Below, one piece after another: positions 49,975 to 59,182 of a DNA stretch of 61,757 nt (position 1 is the stretch's first letter; each line of letters starts with the position of its first letter). The notes below the pieces were generated by a model. That model saw nothing but the letters and a program-made list of their open reading frames with translations. It was not told where the DNA came from and did no database searches. This DNA comes from Gammaproteobacteria bacterium (GTDB lineage Bacteria > Pseudomonadota > Gammaproteobacteria > Steroidobacterales > Steroidobacteraceae). The stretch lies in contig JASHTF010000318.1 in NCBI GenBank assembly GCA_030040715.1, forward strand, positions 1 through 61,757. Direction: 5' to 3'. The position numbers were made by a program, and so were the translations under genes.

Positions 49975-51123
49975 TTGCTAGAATCATCGATCGTGGCAAG
50001 GACTGTGCGCACAACTCCGGCAGGCGACGGCTTCTGGATGCCCGCGGAGCTCGGCCGGCACGAGCTCTGCTGGATGCTGTGGCCGGAGCGTCCGGACAAC
50101 TGGCGTCGGCATGCCGAGCCCGCGCAGCGGGCGTTCGCGGCCGTCGCCAGCGCCATCGCGCGCTTCGAGCCGGTGATCGTCGGCGCCTCGGCGGCACAGT
50201 ACCAGCGCGCGCGCGCGATTCTGCCCGCCGCGGTGCGCGTGATCGAACTGTCGAGCGATGACGCCTGGATGCGCGACACTGGGCCGACTTTCCTGGTTAA
50301 CCGCAGCGGCGTACGGCGCGGAGTACAGTGGCAGTTCAACGCCTGGGGCGGTCTGTATGAGCAGTTCGAGCGCGACTTACTGGTTGCCGCCAAAGTGCTC
50401 GAGCTGATCAATTACGACCGCTATCACGCGCCGCTCATCCTCGAGGGTGGCTCGATCCACGTCGATGGCGAGGGCACGGTGCTGACCACCGAACAGTGTC
50501 TGCTCAACCCCAACCGTAACCCGCGTCTCAGCCGTGCTCGCATCGAGGCGTTGCTGTGCGAGTTTCTCGGCGCGCGCCAGGTGATCTGGCTCGGCGCAGG
50601 CGTGATTGATGATGAGACGTCGGGTCACATCGATAACCTCGCCTGCTTCGTGCGCCCGGGCGAGGTGTGCCTCACCTGGAGCGATGACGCGCGCGATCCA
50701 CAGTACCGCGTGTCGGCCGATGCACTCGAGCGCCTGAGCGGCGTGCGCGATGCGCGCGGCCGGCGGCTGCGCGTTCACAAGCTGCCGCATCCCGGTCCGC
50801 TGTACATGACCCGACGCGAGGCCGCCGGCATCGGCACGCGGCACGGCATCCGCCCGCTGCACGCGGGTCAGCGCCTCGCGGCCAGTTATATCAATTTCTA
50901 TCCGGCAAACGGCGCCATCATCTTCCCGCTGCTCGACCCGCGGACGGATGCGCTGGCACGGCGGCAGTTGCGGCGGCTGTTCCCGCGGCGGCAGATCGTC
51001 GGCGTAGCAGCGCGGGAGATCCTATTGGGCGGCGGCGGTATCCACTGCATCACGCAGCAGCAGCCCATCAGTCTGCACGCCCATCGGGATGGTGCCGCAC
51101 GTCGGCGCAGTGCTGCACGTTAG
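49975..51123 (+). CDS. aguA: agmatine deiminase
   Basis: GFWMPAELGRHELCWMLWPERPDNWR...DAWMRDTGPTFLVN...HIDNLACFVRPGEV...LLGGGGIHCITQQQP; start may be GTG 49993. Confidence 0.92.
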   Translation: MLESSIVARTVRTTPAGDGFWMPAELGRHELCWMLWPERPDNWRRHAEPAQRAFAAVASAIARFEPVIVGASAAQYQRARAILPAAVRVIELSSDDAWMRDTGPTFLVNRSGVRRGVQWQFNAWGGLYEQFERDLLVAAKVLELINYDRYHAPLILEGGSIHVDGEGTVLTTEQCLLNPNRNPRLSRARIEALLCEFLGARQVIWLGAGVIDDETSGHIDNLACFVRPGEVCLTWSDDARDPQYRVSADALERLSGVRDARGRRLRVHKLPHPGPLYMTRREAAGIGTRHGIRPLHAGQRLAASYINFYPANGAIIFPLLDPRTDALARRQLRRLFPRRQIVGVAAREILLGGGGIHCITQQQPISLHAHRDGAARRRSAAR

Positions 51124-51872
51124 GACAGCCCCGACAGCTCACGCTCGGCCTGCAGCAGCCATTCGCGCTGCATGCGGCGGTAGTAGCGCGGCGCCAGGCG
51201 CGCGTGCTCGAGCAACTCCTTCAGTACCCCGCGGGCTTCCTCTTTCTTGCCGCATTCGCGCAGCAGGTGCGCATAGCGCGCCGGCGCCTCGGCGCCGGCG
51301 TAGTAGCGCGAGACTGCGGCGTACTCGGCCAGCGCGCGTTCTCGATTCCCCTCGGCTTCCAGGGCGCGCGCATACAGCAGGTGCGCATCGGGCGAGCGAA
51401 ACTGGGGATTACGTGCATTCAGCTCATCGAGCGTCGTGCGGGCCTCGGCGGCTGCACCCTGCTCGAACTGCGCCCGCGCCAGTCCGAGCAGCAGGTTCGG
51501 ATCCGAGGCGTACAGGCCCGTGAGCGCCTGGCGGTAGACCTCGATTGCCTCCTGCGGGCGGCCGGCACGCAGCAGCGCCTCGGCGTAGTGCTGGCGGCTG
51601 GCGACATCGCCGCTACGGCGTACCTCGGCCTCATAGCGGCGCAAGTCGTATCCGGGGTCGAGCGCCTGCTGCATTCCGCGCAGCGTGCGGCGCGTACCGC
51701 TGCCGCCGACCATGCCCGGGAGCAGCTCCACGATGACATAAGCGATCGGTCCGGCGACCGGGAGCAACAGGATCGCCAGGATCCACAGCATGTTGCGCCC
51801 GGTGCGGATGCAATGAACGATCAACGCGGCTTGAATGATCAGATGGATGATCAGCGCATAGCTATAGCTCAT
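51120..51872 (-). CDS. TPR-repeat protein with N-terminal membrane segment (cardiolipin-synthase N-like)
   Basis: MSYSYALIIHLIIQAALIVHCIRTGRNMLWILAILLLPVAGPIAYVIVELLPGM...; downstream tetratricopeptide-like repeats. Confidence 0.82.
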   Translation of the reverse strand: MSYSYALIIHLIIQAALIVHCIRTGRNMLWILAILLLPVAGPIAYVIVELLPGMVGGSGTRRTLRGMQQALDPGYDLRRYEAEVRRSGDVASRQHYAEALLRAGRPQEAIEVYRQALTGLYASDPNLLLGLARAQFEQGAAAEARTTLDELNARNPQFRSPDAHLLYARALEAEGNRERALAEYAAVSRYYAGAEAPARYAHLLRECGKKEEARGVLKELLEHARLAPRYYRRMQREWLLQAERELSGLS

Positions 51873-52009
51873 GCATACAAGCTTAAAGCCTGCGCCATGG
51901 TCGCGGTAGCGCCGGCGCCCGTGCGATCGCAACGCCGGTGCGTGCACGGCGATCTGCGCGGTCACGTGCTAAGATCCGAGCGGCGTCGGTGACGGGCCGG
52001 CGCGAGTGC

Positions 52010-54313
52010 ATGCGGATAGTGAGAACAACTATGGTGGCGGCGATCGTGCTGGCATGCGCCGCCGTCGACGCCCGAGCCGCTGCACCGTCCACGTCAGCCG
52101 CGTTGCCGCCCGCACCCGTTGAGTCAGAAGCTGCATCGCCGGCGCCGCTGGCGCCGCGGGCCTCGACGAGCGCTGCGCCCGCGCACCGCCTGCGCGTCGG
52201 CCTGGTGCTCTCCGGCGGCGGGGCGCGCGGGGCGGCGCACATCGGTGTCCTCAAGATGCTCGATCAGCTGCACGTGCCGATCGACGCCATCGCCGGCACC
52301 AGCATGGGCGCTGTCGTCGGCGGGCTCTATGCGAGCGGCATGTCGGGACAGCAGATCGAGGATGCAATGGCCTCGGTCGATTGGCAGGTGGCATTTCGGG
52401 ATCATCCGCCGCGCGATGAGCTTGATTACCGGCGCAAACAAGAGGAGGAGCGTTATCTGGTCAACCTGCCGCTCGGATTACAGGGCAGGAGGCTGGTTAT
52501 TCCCAAGGGTTTGATCCAGGGCCAGAAGTTGACCGAGACGCTGCGCCAGCTGACGTTGCCGGTCGCGACCATCACCGACTTCGATCACCTGCCAACGGCG
52601 TTTCGCGCCATCGCCACCAATCTGGAGACCGGCGCTGTCGCCGTACTCGGCGACGGCGATCTGGCCACCGCGATGCGCGCCAGTATGGCGGTTCCCGGAG
52701 TGTTCGCCCCGGTCGAGTATCGTGGGCAGCTGCTGGTGGACGGTGGCATCACCGACTATCTGCCGATCGATATCGCACGCGCCATGGGCGTCGATGTGCT
52801 GATCGTCGTCGATTCGGGCTATACGCTGCAGCCGCGCAAGAACCTGGTGTCCCTGCCGGGCATCACACAGCAGATGCTGTCGATCCTGCTGCGCCGGAAC
52901 ATCGAGCGCCAGCTGGCGACACTGACGCAGCAGGATGTGATCGTCAGCCCGAATCTCGGGGATTTCTCCTCCTACGATTTTGTCGACACGCTCAAGATCG
53001 TCAACGCGGGTGCGGCGGCGGTGGAGAAGATCGCGACCCGGCTGCGGGCATTCGAGCTGCCCGAAGCGCAATACGCGCAGTATCTCGCGCAGCGCCAGTC
53101 GGCGCGCTCGCCGCTACCGGTGGTGCAGTTCGTGCGCGTCGTGCCCGATTCCACCACCTATCAACGCCCGATCGATGATCTGTTCGATGGCTTCAAGGGT
53201 CAGGCGCTCAATCCCGAGGCAGTCCAGCACCAGGAGGAGCTGCTCTACGGTCACGGCTTTCTCGAGCTGCTCGACTATCGGCTGCAGCAGGATTCGGGGG
53301 GGCAGTACGGCCTCGACTTCACGGCGCTGCGCAATTCGTGGGGTCCGAATTATTTGCGGGTCGGCGTTGCGCTGCAGACCGACTTCAAGGGCAACACGGT
53401 GTTCAATGCTGGGGGACGCCTGGACGTCACCGAGATCAACTCGCTCGGTGCCGAGTCGGTGTGGGACGTGCAGGTGGGCACGGCACCGCTGCTCGCCACC
53501 GAGTTTTTTCAGCCGCTGTCGAACGTAACGCAATACTTCGTCGCCCCGACGACGCAAGTGGAGGCGCACGACATTCCCCAGGTAGCGAACGGCCGGCAGA
53601 TCGGAGAGTATCGGGAGCAGAGCTTTGACTATGGTCTCGCCTTCGGGCGCGAGTTCGGCAACTGGGGCGAAATCCGGATCGGTGCCTTGAACCTCATCGG
53701 CAACGAGCACGTGAGCCAGGGCGACTTCAACGTGCCGACCCCGAGCTTCAACGTCGATGAATACTTCGCGCGCTTCGGCTTCGACGACCTGGACGACGCC
53801 CATTTCCCGCACAGCGGTCAGGCTCTGACGACGCAGCTCAGCTTCGATGCCAACAGCGACGGCCAGGAGGGCAGCGACCTGTTCACCCTCGATTGGCGTA
53901 TCGCGCACTCGTGGGCGCGCAACACGCTCGGCCTATGGCTCACGGGGGGCAGCACCGTCGGTGGCAGCCAGACCAACGTGCGCACCTATTTTCCGCTGGG
54001 CGGCTTCCTGAACCTCTCCGGCGTGCAGACCGACACGCTCGCTGGACCGCAATTTGCGATCGGGCGGCTGATTTACATGCGCAAGATCGGCAACGGCGGC
54101 GAGGGGATTCTGGATGTGCCCGCCTATCTCGGGGCCTCGTTCGAGACCGGCAACGTCTGGAGCTCGCGTGCCGACGTGAGTGCAAGCTCGCTGCGCAAGG
54201 ACGGTGCCGTATTTTTCGGCGCCGACACCTACGTCGGACCGGCGTATTTAGCGGTCGGATACGACCAGTCGGGTTCGGTGGCGCTGTACGTGTTTGTCGG
54301 CCGCGCGTTTTGA
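52010..54313 (+). CDS. patatin-like phospholipase with C-terminal BamA/D15-like beta-barrel
   Basis: Signal peptide; LVLSGGGARGAAHIGVLKML, GTSMGAVVGGLYASG, DGGITDYLP; C-terminal outer-membrane barrel ending ...SVALYVFVGRAF (terminal F). Confidence 0.9.
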   Translation: MRIVRTTMVAAIVLACAAVDARAAAPSTSAALPPAPVESEAASPAPLAPRASTSAAPAHRLRVGLVLSGGGARGAAHIGVLKMLDQLHVPIDAIAGTSMGAVVGGLYASGMSGQQIEDAMASVDWQVAFRDHPPRDELDYRRKQEEERYLVNLPLGLQGRRLVIPKGLIQGQKLTETLRQLTLPVATITDFDHLPTAFRAIATNLETGAVAVLGDGDLATAMRASMAVPGVFAPVEYRGQLLVDGGITDYLPIDIARAMGVDVLIVVDSGYTLQPRKNLVSLPGITQQMLSILLRRNIERQLATLTQQDVIVSPNLGDFSSYDFVDTLKIVNAGAAAVEKIATRLRAFELPEAQYAQYLAQRQSARSPLPVVQFVRVVPDSTTYQRPIDDLFDGFKGQALNPEAVQHQEELLYGHGFLELLDYRLQQDSGGQYGLDFTALRNSWGPNYLRVGVALQTDFKGNTVFNAGGRLDVTEINSLGAESVWDVQVGTAPLLATEFFQPLSNVTQYFVAPTTQVEAHDIPQVANGRQIGEYREQSFDYGLAFGREFGNWGEIRIGALNLIGNEHVSQGDFNVPTPSFNVDEYFARFGFDDLDDAHFPHSGQALTTQLSFDANSDGQEGSDLFTLDWRIAHSWARNTLGLWLTGGSTVGGSQTNVRTYFPLGGFLNLSGVQTDTLAGPQFAIGRLIYMRKIGNGGEGILDVPAYLGASFETGNVWSSRADVSASSLRKDGAVFFGADTYVGPAYLAVGYDQSGSVALYVFVGRAF

Positions 54314-54335
54314 GCGCAGCGCGCCGAGTCACAGG

Positions 54336-54614
54336 CTAGAGGCCGCGGCTGGCGGCGAGGTTCTCAATCTTCTCGAACTGCAGCGCGGGCTTATCGCCGA
54401 TGCGGGAGTATTCGTGCCTGCGGCTCATGTCCGTCAGCGCGCCGTCACGCTCGACCGCGGTGGCGAACCAATGGATGCGATGCCAATCCGCGCCCATAAT
54501 CTTGCTGAACGGGTCGCCCGGGCGAAGGCTGACGCGGATGCCGTAGGGCTTGGGGCCCTGGGTCACCGGGCGGCGCAGATTGTGCGAATGAACGATGGGG
54601 GTCGTGGCGAGCAT
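54336..54614 (-). CDS. conserved hypothetical protein
   Basis: 92 aa, non-random composition (GIRVSLRPGDPFSKIMGADWHRIHWFATAVERDGALTDMSRRHEYSRIGDKPALQFEKIENL). Confidence 0.6.
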   Translation of the reverse strand: MLATTPIVHSHNLRRPVTQGPKPYGIRVSLRPGDPFSKIMGADWHRIHWFATAVERDGALTDMSRRHEYSRIGDKPALQFEKIENLAASRGL

Positions 54615-54694
54615 GGGGCTTTTCCTGCCGGTGAAGCTGGATTCAGTTGGGCGCGAATTCTAGCGGCGATTACGCTTGAAGCGAGAGGTGCACG

Positions 54695-55288
54695 ATGCAA
54701 ATTCCTGAAATGCATTTCGTCAACGGTCATCGTATCCAGCCACCGTTTCCCGCCGGCATCGAGCGCGCGCTGTTCGGCATGGGCTGTTTCTGGGGGGCGG
54801 AGAAGACCTTCTGGCAGCTGCCCGGTGTGTACGCGACCGCGGTTGGCTATGCCGGTGGGCACACGTCGAATCCGACTTATCGTCAGGTCTGCAGCGGCAC
54901 CACGGGCCACGCCGAGGTGGTGCTCGTGCTCTATGACCCGAAGCGGATCCGCTACGAGGATCTGCTGCGCACTTTCTGGGAACAGCACGATCCAACCCAG
55001 GGCATGCGCCAAGGCAACGACCTCGGGGCGCAGTACCGCTCCGCGATCTATACCTTCAGCCCCGAGCAACAGGCTGCAGCCGAGGAGTCGCGCCGGGCGT
55101 TTCAACGCAGCTTGAGTCAAGCCGGCTACGGAGCCATCACCACCGAGATCCGCTCGGCGCCGCCGTTCTACTATGCCGAGGACTATCACCAGCAGTATCT
55201 GGCGAAGAATCCCGATGGGTATTGCGGGATTGGCGGGTGTGGGGTGCCCTTTAAAGTCGCGGAGTTACAAGAGGGTCAGAAGGCGTAA
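54695..55288 (+). CDS. msrA: peptide-methionine (S)-S-oxide reductase
   Basis: [49 protein letters not shown]...[30 protein letters not shown]. Confidence 0.95.
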   Translation: MQIPEMHFVNGHRIQPPFPAGIERALFGMGCFWGAEKTFWQLPGVYATAVGYAGGHTSNPTYRQVCSGTTGHAEVVLVLYDPKRIRYEDLLRTFWEQHDPTQGMRQGNDLGAQYRSAIYTFSPEQQAAAEESRRAFQRSLSQAGYGAITTEIRSAPPFYYAEDYHQQYLAKNPDGYCGIGGCGVPFKVAELQEGQKA

Positions 55289-55549
55289 GGGCAGATGTGA
55301 CCCTGTTTCCTGCGGGGAGACAGAGGGTTACAGGCGCGGGATCGAAGACCTTGCGGATTTCTGCAGGAAAATGCACGCTGATTTCGGCGCCGAAGTCTAC
55401 CGGAAACGTACCGGTGTTTCGGCCTTAGGAAAGTCTGCGGCTAAGGGCTATCTTTACGCGCCGTTGCCCGACGCGTTGTAGAAGGGTGTGGTGCTTCGTA
55501 ATCCAAGAGAGCGCATGGACGCCGGCTGATCCGGCGTAGCGGCCGGCTA

Positions 55550-57670
55550 ATGCGGGTGTTTGGAGAGGAGAGAATCTTGCGCCTTAGCGCCGCCGCATAC
55601 GCTTTCTTAGCTCTGGTTTCATCAAACGCTGAATCGCAGGTCGCGCCCGCCCCAGAGACCCACGGCATCGTGGTCGCCAACATGGACCGCTCGGTTAAGC
55701 CAGGGGACGATTTCTACCACTTCGCCAACGGCGATTGGATCAAGCGCACCGAAATTCCGCCTGATCGCAGTTACATTGGAGTCATCGACTCCCTAATCGA
55801 TCTGAGCCAAAAGCGTGTCGCTCGGCTCATCGAAGAAGCAGCCAAAGCCAACCCGCCTGCTGGTTCCAATACCCGCAAAATTGCCGACCTCTACCATTCC
55901 TACATGGACGAGGCCGCCATCGAAGCCAAAGGCGTCGCCCCGCTCCGTCCACAGCTCGACGCCATTGCGGCTGTCCGCGACAAGCACGAACTGGCGCGGG
56001 TTTTGGGCGAGAGTCTCCGGGCGGATGTCGATGCCCTGAACTGCGGCTGCTTTCATACCCCGAACCTTTTCGGGCTGTGGGTCGCACCCAGCTTTAACGA
56101 CCCCGAGCACTATGCCGCCTACCTGATGCAAGGCGGCCTGGAAATGCCCGACCGCGAATACTACCTTTCCGACAGCGCGAGCATGCGCGACATCCGCGCC
56201 AAATTTCAGACGCACGTTTCAGCCATGCTGAAGCTGGCTGGATTCGCCGACACGGACCTCCGCGCCCAGCGCATCGTCGAACTGGAGCACGCCATCGCCG
56301 AAAAACACATTCCGTTGGCGGATCAGCACGACACCTACAAGGCAAACAACCCTTGGAGACAAGCCGACTTCGCCGCCAACGCCCCCGGCCTCGACTGGGC
56401 CGCGTACTTTCACGGCGCCGGTCTCAGCGGCCAGGCCAACCTCATCGTCTGGGAGCCCTCAGCCTTCACCGGAGAGTCCGCGCTCGTCGCCTCCACGGCG
56501 CTCGACACATGGAAAGACTGGCTGGCCTTCCACTTGATTGAGGACTACGCCGACGTTCTGCCCAAAGCCTTGGCCGACGAGCACTTCGCCTTCTTCGGCA
56601 AGACCCTCTCCGGCACACCGGGACAGCGGCCGCGCTGGCAGCGCGGCGTCGCACTGGTCAGCGACCCGGACAGAGGCGCAGCCAATACCCTTGCAGGCCG
56701 GGGCGTGCTCGGCGACGCTGTCGGAAAGATCTACGCGCAGCGCTACTTCTCACCCGAGACCAAGGCCCAGATCCAAGCCATGGTCGCGAGCATCATTGCC
56801 GCTTACCGGCGCCGAATTGAGGCTCTCTCCTGGATGGATCCTGCGACCAAGGCCGAAGCCCAAGCGAAGCTCGCCACTCTCTATGTGGGAATCGGTTACC
56901 CGGAGACCTGGCTCGACTACTCCTCCTACGAAGTCAAGGCGGACGACGTCTTCGGCAACCTCTGGCGCGGCGGCCTGTTTGATTACCACCGCCTCGTCGC
57001 CCGTCTCGGCCATCCCGTGGATCGCAGAGAGTGGGGCGAGGAGCCGCAGACCGTCGATGCCACCGAACTACCCCTGCAAAACGCGCTCAACTTTCCCGCC
57101 GGATATCTCGAACCGCCAAAGTTCGACCCGCAGGCTCCCGCGGCAGTGAACTACGGGGCCATTGGCAGTGTCATCGGGCACGAGATCAGCCATACCTTTG
57201 ACACCGAAGGCAGCGCGTTCGATCCCACGGGGCGTATGCGCAACTGGTGGAAACCCGCCGACCTGGCGCATTTCAACGCGGCCGCCGCCAGACTCACCGC
57301 GCAGTACGACACGTACAAACCCGTTGCCGATCTCGCAGTGAATGGTAAGCAGACGCTTGATGAGAACATCGCCGACCTCGGCGGCATTTCCGCAAGCTAC
57401 GATGCGTACCGCGCCTCCCTCGCGGGCAAGCCCGCTCCCGTCCAGAACGGCCTCTCCGGCGACCAGCAGTTCTTCCTCGGCTTCGCACAATCCCGGGCAT
57501 CAAAGTCGACTGAGGCTTCTCTCCGCGAGCAGTTGATGACCGACGACCACTCCCCCGAAGAGTTTCGGATAGACACAGTGCGTAACCTCGACGCCTGGTA
57601 CGCGGCATTCGATGTGAAACCCGGCGACAAGCTCTATCTCGCCCCGGCCGACCGCGTTCGAATTTGGTGA
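55550..57670 (+). CDS. M13 family metallopeptidase, copy 2
   Basis: 706 aa; SVKPGDDFYHFANGDWIKRTEIPPD, HEISHTFDTEGSAFDPTGRMRNWW, ENIADLGGISASYDAY; start possibly TTG 55577. Confidence 0.92.
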   Translation: MRVFGEERILRLSAAAYAFLALVSSNAESQVAPAPETHGIVVANMDRSVKPGDDFYHFANGDWIKRTEIPPDRSYIGVIDSLIDLSQKRVARLIEEAAKANPPAGSNTRKIADLYHSYMDEAAIEAKGVAPLRPQLDAIAAVRDKHELARVLGESLRADVDALNCGCFHTPNLFGLWVAPSFNDPEHYAAYLMQGGLEMPDREYYLSDSASMRDIRAKFQTHVSAMLKLAGFADTDLRAQRIVELEHAIAEKHIPLADQHDTYKANNPWRQADFAANAPGLDWAAYFHGAGLSGQANLIVWEPSAFTGESALVASTALDTWKDWLAFHLIEDYADVLPKALADEHFAFFGKTLSGTPGQRPRWQRGVALVSDPDRGAANTLAGRGVLGDAVGKIYAQRYFSPETKAQIQAMVASIIAAYRRRIEALSWMDPATKAEAQAKLATLYVGIGYPETWLDYSSYEVKADDVFGNLWRGGLFDYHRLVARLGHPVDRREWGEEPQTVDATELPLQNALNFPAGYLEPPKFDPQAPAAVNYGAIGSVIGHEISHTFDTEGSAFDPTGRMRNWWKPADLAHFNAAAARLTAQYDTYKPVADLAVNGKQTLDENIADLGGISASYDAYRASLAGKPAPVQNGLSGDQQFFLGFAQSRASKSTEASLREQLMTDDHSPEEFRIDTVRNLDAWYAAFDVKPGDKLYLAPADRVRIW

Positions 57671-57829
57671 CTTGACCGAGTCACGACGGGCTGGCGAGAG
57701 TCACGCTCGGCCATTGCTCGACTCGGACTGACGCTTGGTCTACGCACAGCAGCGCTGAGGCAACCCTCCAGGAGCGGGCTTTCTTACCTGCTTGGTCGAT
57801 CTGAGGGAACTACGCTCAAATAGTGATGC

Positions 57830-57858
57830 TTGACGATACTAACGAGCAGCGTTACTAT
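57830..57858 (+). promoter_or_regulatory. sigma70-type promoter of higBA
   Basis: TTGACG (57830-57835) - 17 nt - TACTAT (57853-57858); only 5 nt before the GTG start of higB. Confidence 0.6.
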
Positions 57859-57863
57859 ATGGT

Positions 57864-58145
57864 GTGATCAAGTCCTTTCGAGGCAAGGAGGCTGAGAGGG
57901 TCTGGAGTCGCGAGTACTCCAAGCGGATTCCGCGCTATATTCAAGAGCGGGCGCTGATGAAGTTGCAGCAGCTGAACGCGGCTGGAGACCTAAAGGACCT
58001 TTCGATTCCAAGCTCGAATCAGCTCGAGGCTCTGAAGGGCGATCGGAAGGGCGATCACAGCATCCGGATTAACAAGCAGTGGCGGATCTGTTTCAGGTGG
58101 CGTGACGGTCATGCCTTTGAAGTCGAGATCGTCGATTATCACTAG
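57864..58145 (+). CDS. higB: type II toxin, HigB/RelE superfamily
   Basis: MIKSFRGKEAERVWSREYSKRIPRYIQERALMKLQQLNAAGDLKDLSIPSSNQLEALKGDRKGDHSIRINKQWRICFRWRDGHAFEVEIVDYH; classical HigB pattern; GTG start. Confidence 0.93.
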   Translation: MIKSFRGKEAERVWSREYSKRIPRYIQERALMKLQQLNAAGDLKDLSIPSSNQLEALKGDRKGDHSIRINKQWRICFRWRDGHAFEVEIVDYH

Positions 58146-58159
58146 GCGGGAATAGGGTT

Positions 58160-58483
58160 ATGGCAGCACGAAAGATCAAGCTTACGCATCCGGGCAAGAT
58201 TCTCCGGGAGGAGTTCATGGAGCCAATAGGCCTGAGTGCGTATGCAGTGGCTAAGGCCCTGGACGTTCCGCTGCCTCGCGTAAACGACATCGTTCGCGAG
58301 AAGCGCTCGATCTCGCCAGAAATGGCCGTGCTGCTTTCGGCGTATTTTGGTACTTCGGACGGCTATTGGATCAATTTGCAGGCGCACTTTGACCTGGAAA
58401 TGGCCAAAGACAGGGTCGGCAAACAGGCCGCCCGGATCAGCCCGCATCCTCACGGTGCAGACGGCAGCTTGCAGCCCGTCTGA
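58160..58483 (+). CDS. higA: HigA-family XRE antitoxin
   Basis: THPGKILREEFMEPIGLSAYAVAKALDVPLPRVNDIVREKRSISPEMAVLLSAYFGTSDGYWINLQAHFDLEMAK. Confidence 0.94.
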   Translation: MAARKIKLTHPGKILREEFMEPIGLSAYAVAKALDVPLPRVNDIVREKRSISPEMAVLLSAYFGTSDGYWINLQAHFDLEMAKDRVGKQAARISPHPHGADGSLQPV

Positions 58484-58570
58484 GGCCAGTGCGCGTCTAC
58501 CGGTGGAACGACTGCACGGTCTACCGGAAGTCGACCGGGCCGTAGCGCGAGCGGATCTAACTCCGTGGCG

Positions 58571-58704
58571 TCTGTGGGATTTCCACGTATCGGGCGTACT
58601 ATCACCAGCAGTACCTCGCGGAGAATCCGGGAGGGTACTGCCCGGATCACTCATGTGGGGTGACGTTTAAATCTGCGGAGTTACGAGAGGGCGAGAAGGC
58701 GTAG
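58571..58704 (+). pseudogene. orphan msrA 3'-end fragment, copy B
   Basis: Reads ...STYRAYYHQQYLAENPGGYCPDHSCGVTFKSAELREGEKA*, collinear with the MsrA C-terminus ([39 protein letters not shown]); no GCFWG catalytic part upstream. Confidence 0.85.
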
Positions 58705-58875
58705 TCGAAGCTACAGCGAGGGTTTCAACAGGAAGTCAGGCGGTTAGATGCCTCCAGAGCCGAAAGCCTGGGTGTTCTTGCCGGAAAACAGCAGCTGTTT
58801 TCGACGCCGAAGTCTACCGGAAGTCTACCGTCGACCGCGGCTCAGGATAGTCCGCGGTGAAGGTAACGAACACGA

Positions 58876-58904
58876 TTGTAGTAGCTACGATGTGTAGCTA
58901 CAAT
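58876..58904 (+). promoter_or_regulatory. brnTA promoter overlapping a double GTAGCTAC palindrome operator
   Basis: TTGTAG (58876-58881) - 17 nt - TACAAT (58899-58904); GTAGCTAC at 58881-58888 and 58894-58901. Confidence 0.6.
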
Positions 58905-58909
58905 AGTCC

Positions 58910-59182
58910 ATGTTTACGTGGGATGAGGCGAAGCGCCTAGGGAATCTTCGTAAACATGGCATCGATTTTCGCGATGCACCGAAGATCTTTCGCGGATTCA
59001 CGCTCACGGCAGAGGACGATCGCGAATTCTACGGTGAGCGGCGTTTCCTCACGCTGGGGCTGCTCGAGGATCAAGTCGTCTCGGTCTCCCACACTGAGCG
59101 TGGTGAGGTCATTCGTATTATTTCGATTCGTAAGGCTACGAAACATGAAGCGCGCTTCTACTTCTCGCAAATCACAGACTGA
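58910..59182 (+). CDS. brnT: BrnT-family toxin
   Basis: MFTWDEAKRLGNLRKHGIDFRDAPKIFRGFTLTAEDDREFYGERRFLTLGLLEDQVVSVSHTERGEVIRIISIRKATKHEARFYFSQITD. Confidence 0.93.
   Translation: MFTWDEAKRLGNLRKHGIDFRDAPKIFRGFTLTAEDDREFYGERRFLTLGLLEDQVVSVSHTERGEVIRIISIRKATKHEARFYFSQITD

Noticed and set aside
58555-58749. Integron attC site: ATCTAAC (58555-58561) and its exact complement GTTAGAT (58743-58749) flank msrA fragment B and fit RYYYAAC/GTTRRRY
   Set aside because: 195 bp is longer than typical attC, internal arms show no complementarity, and the pattern is absent around copy C and msrA; probably chance, but cheap to test with an attC covariance model.
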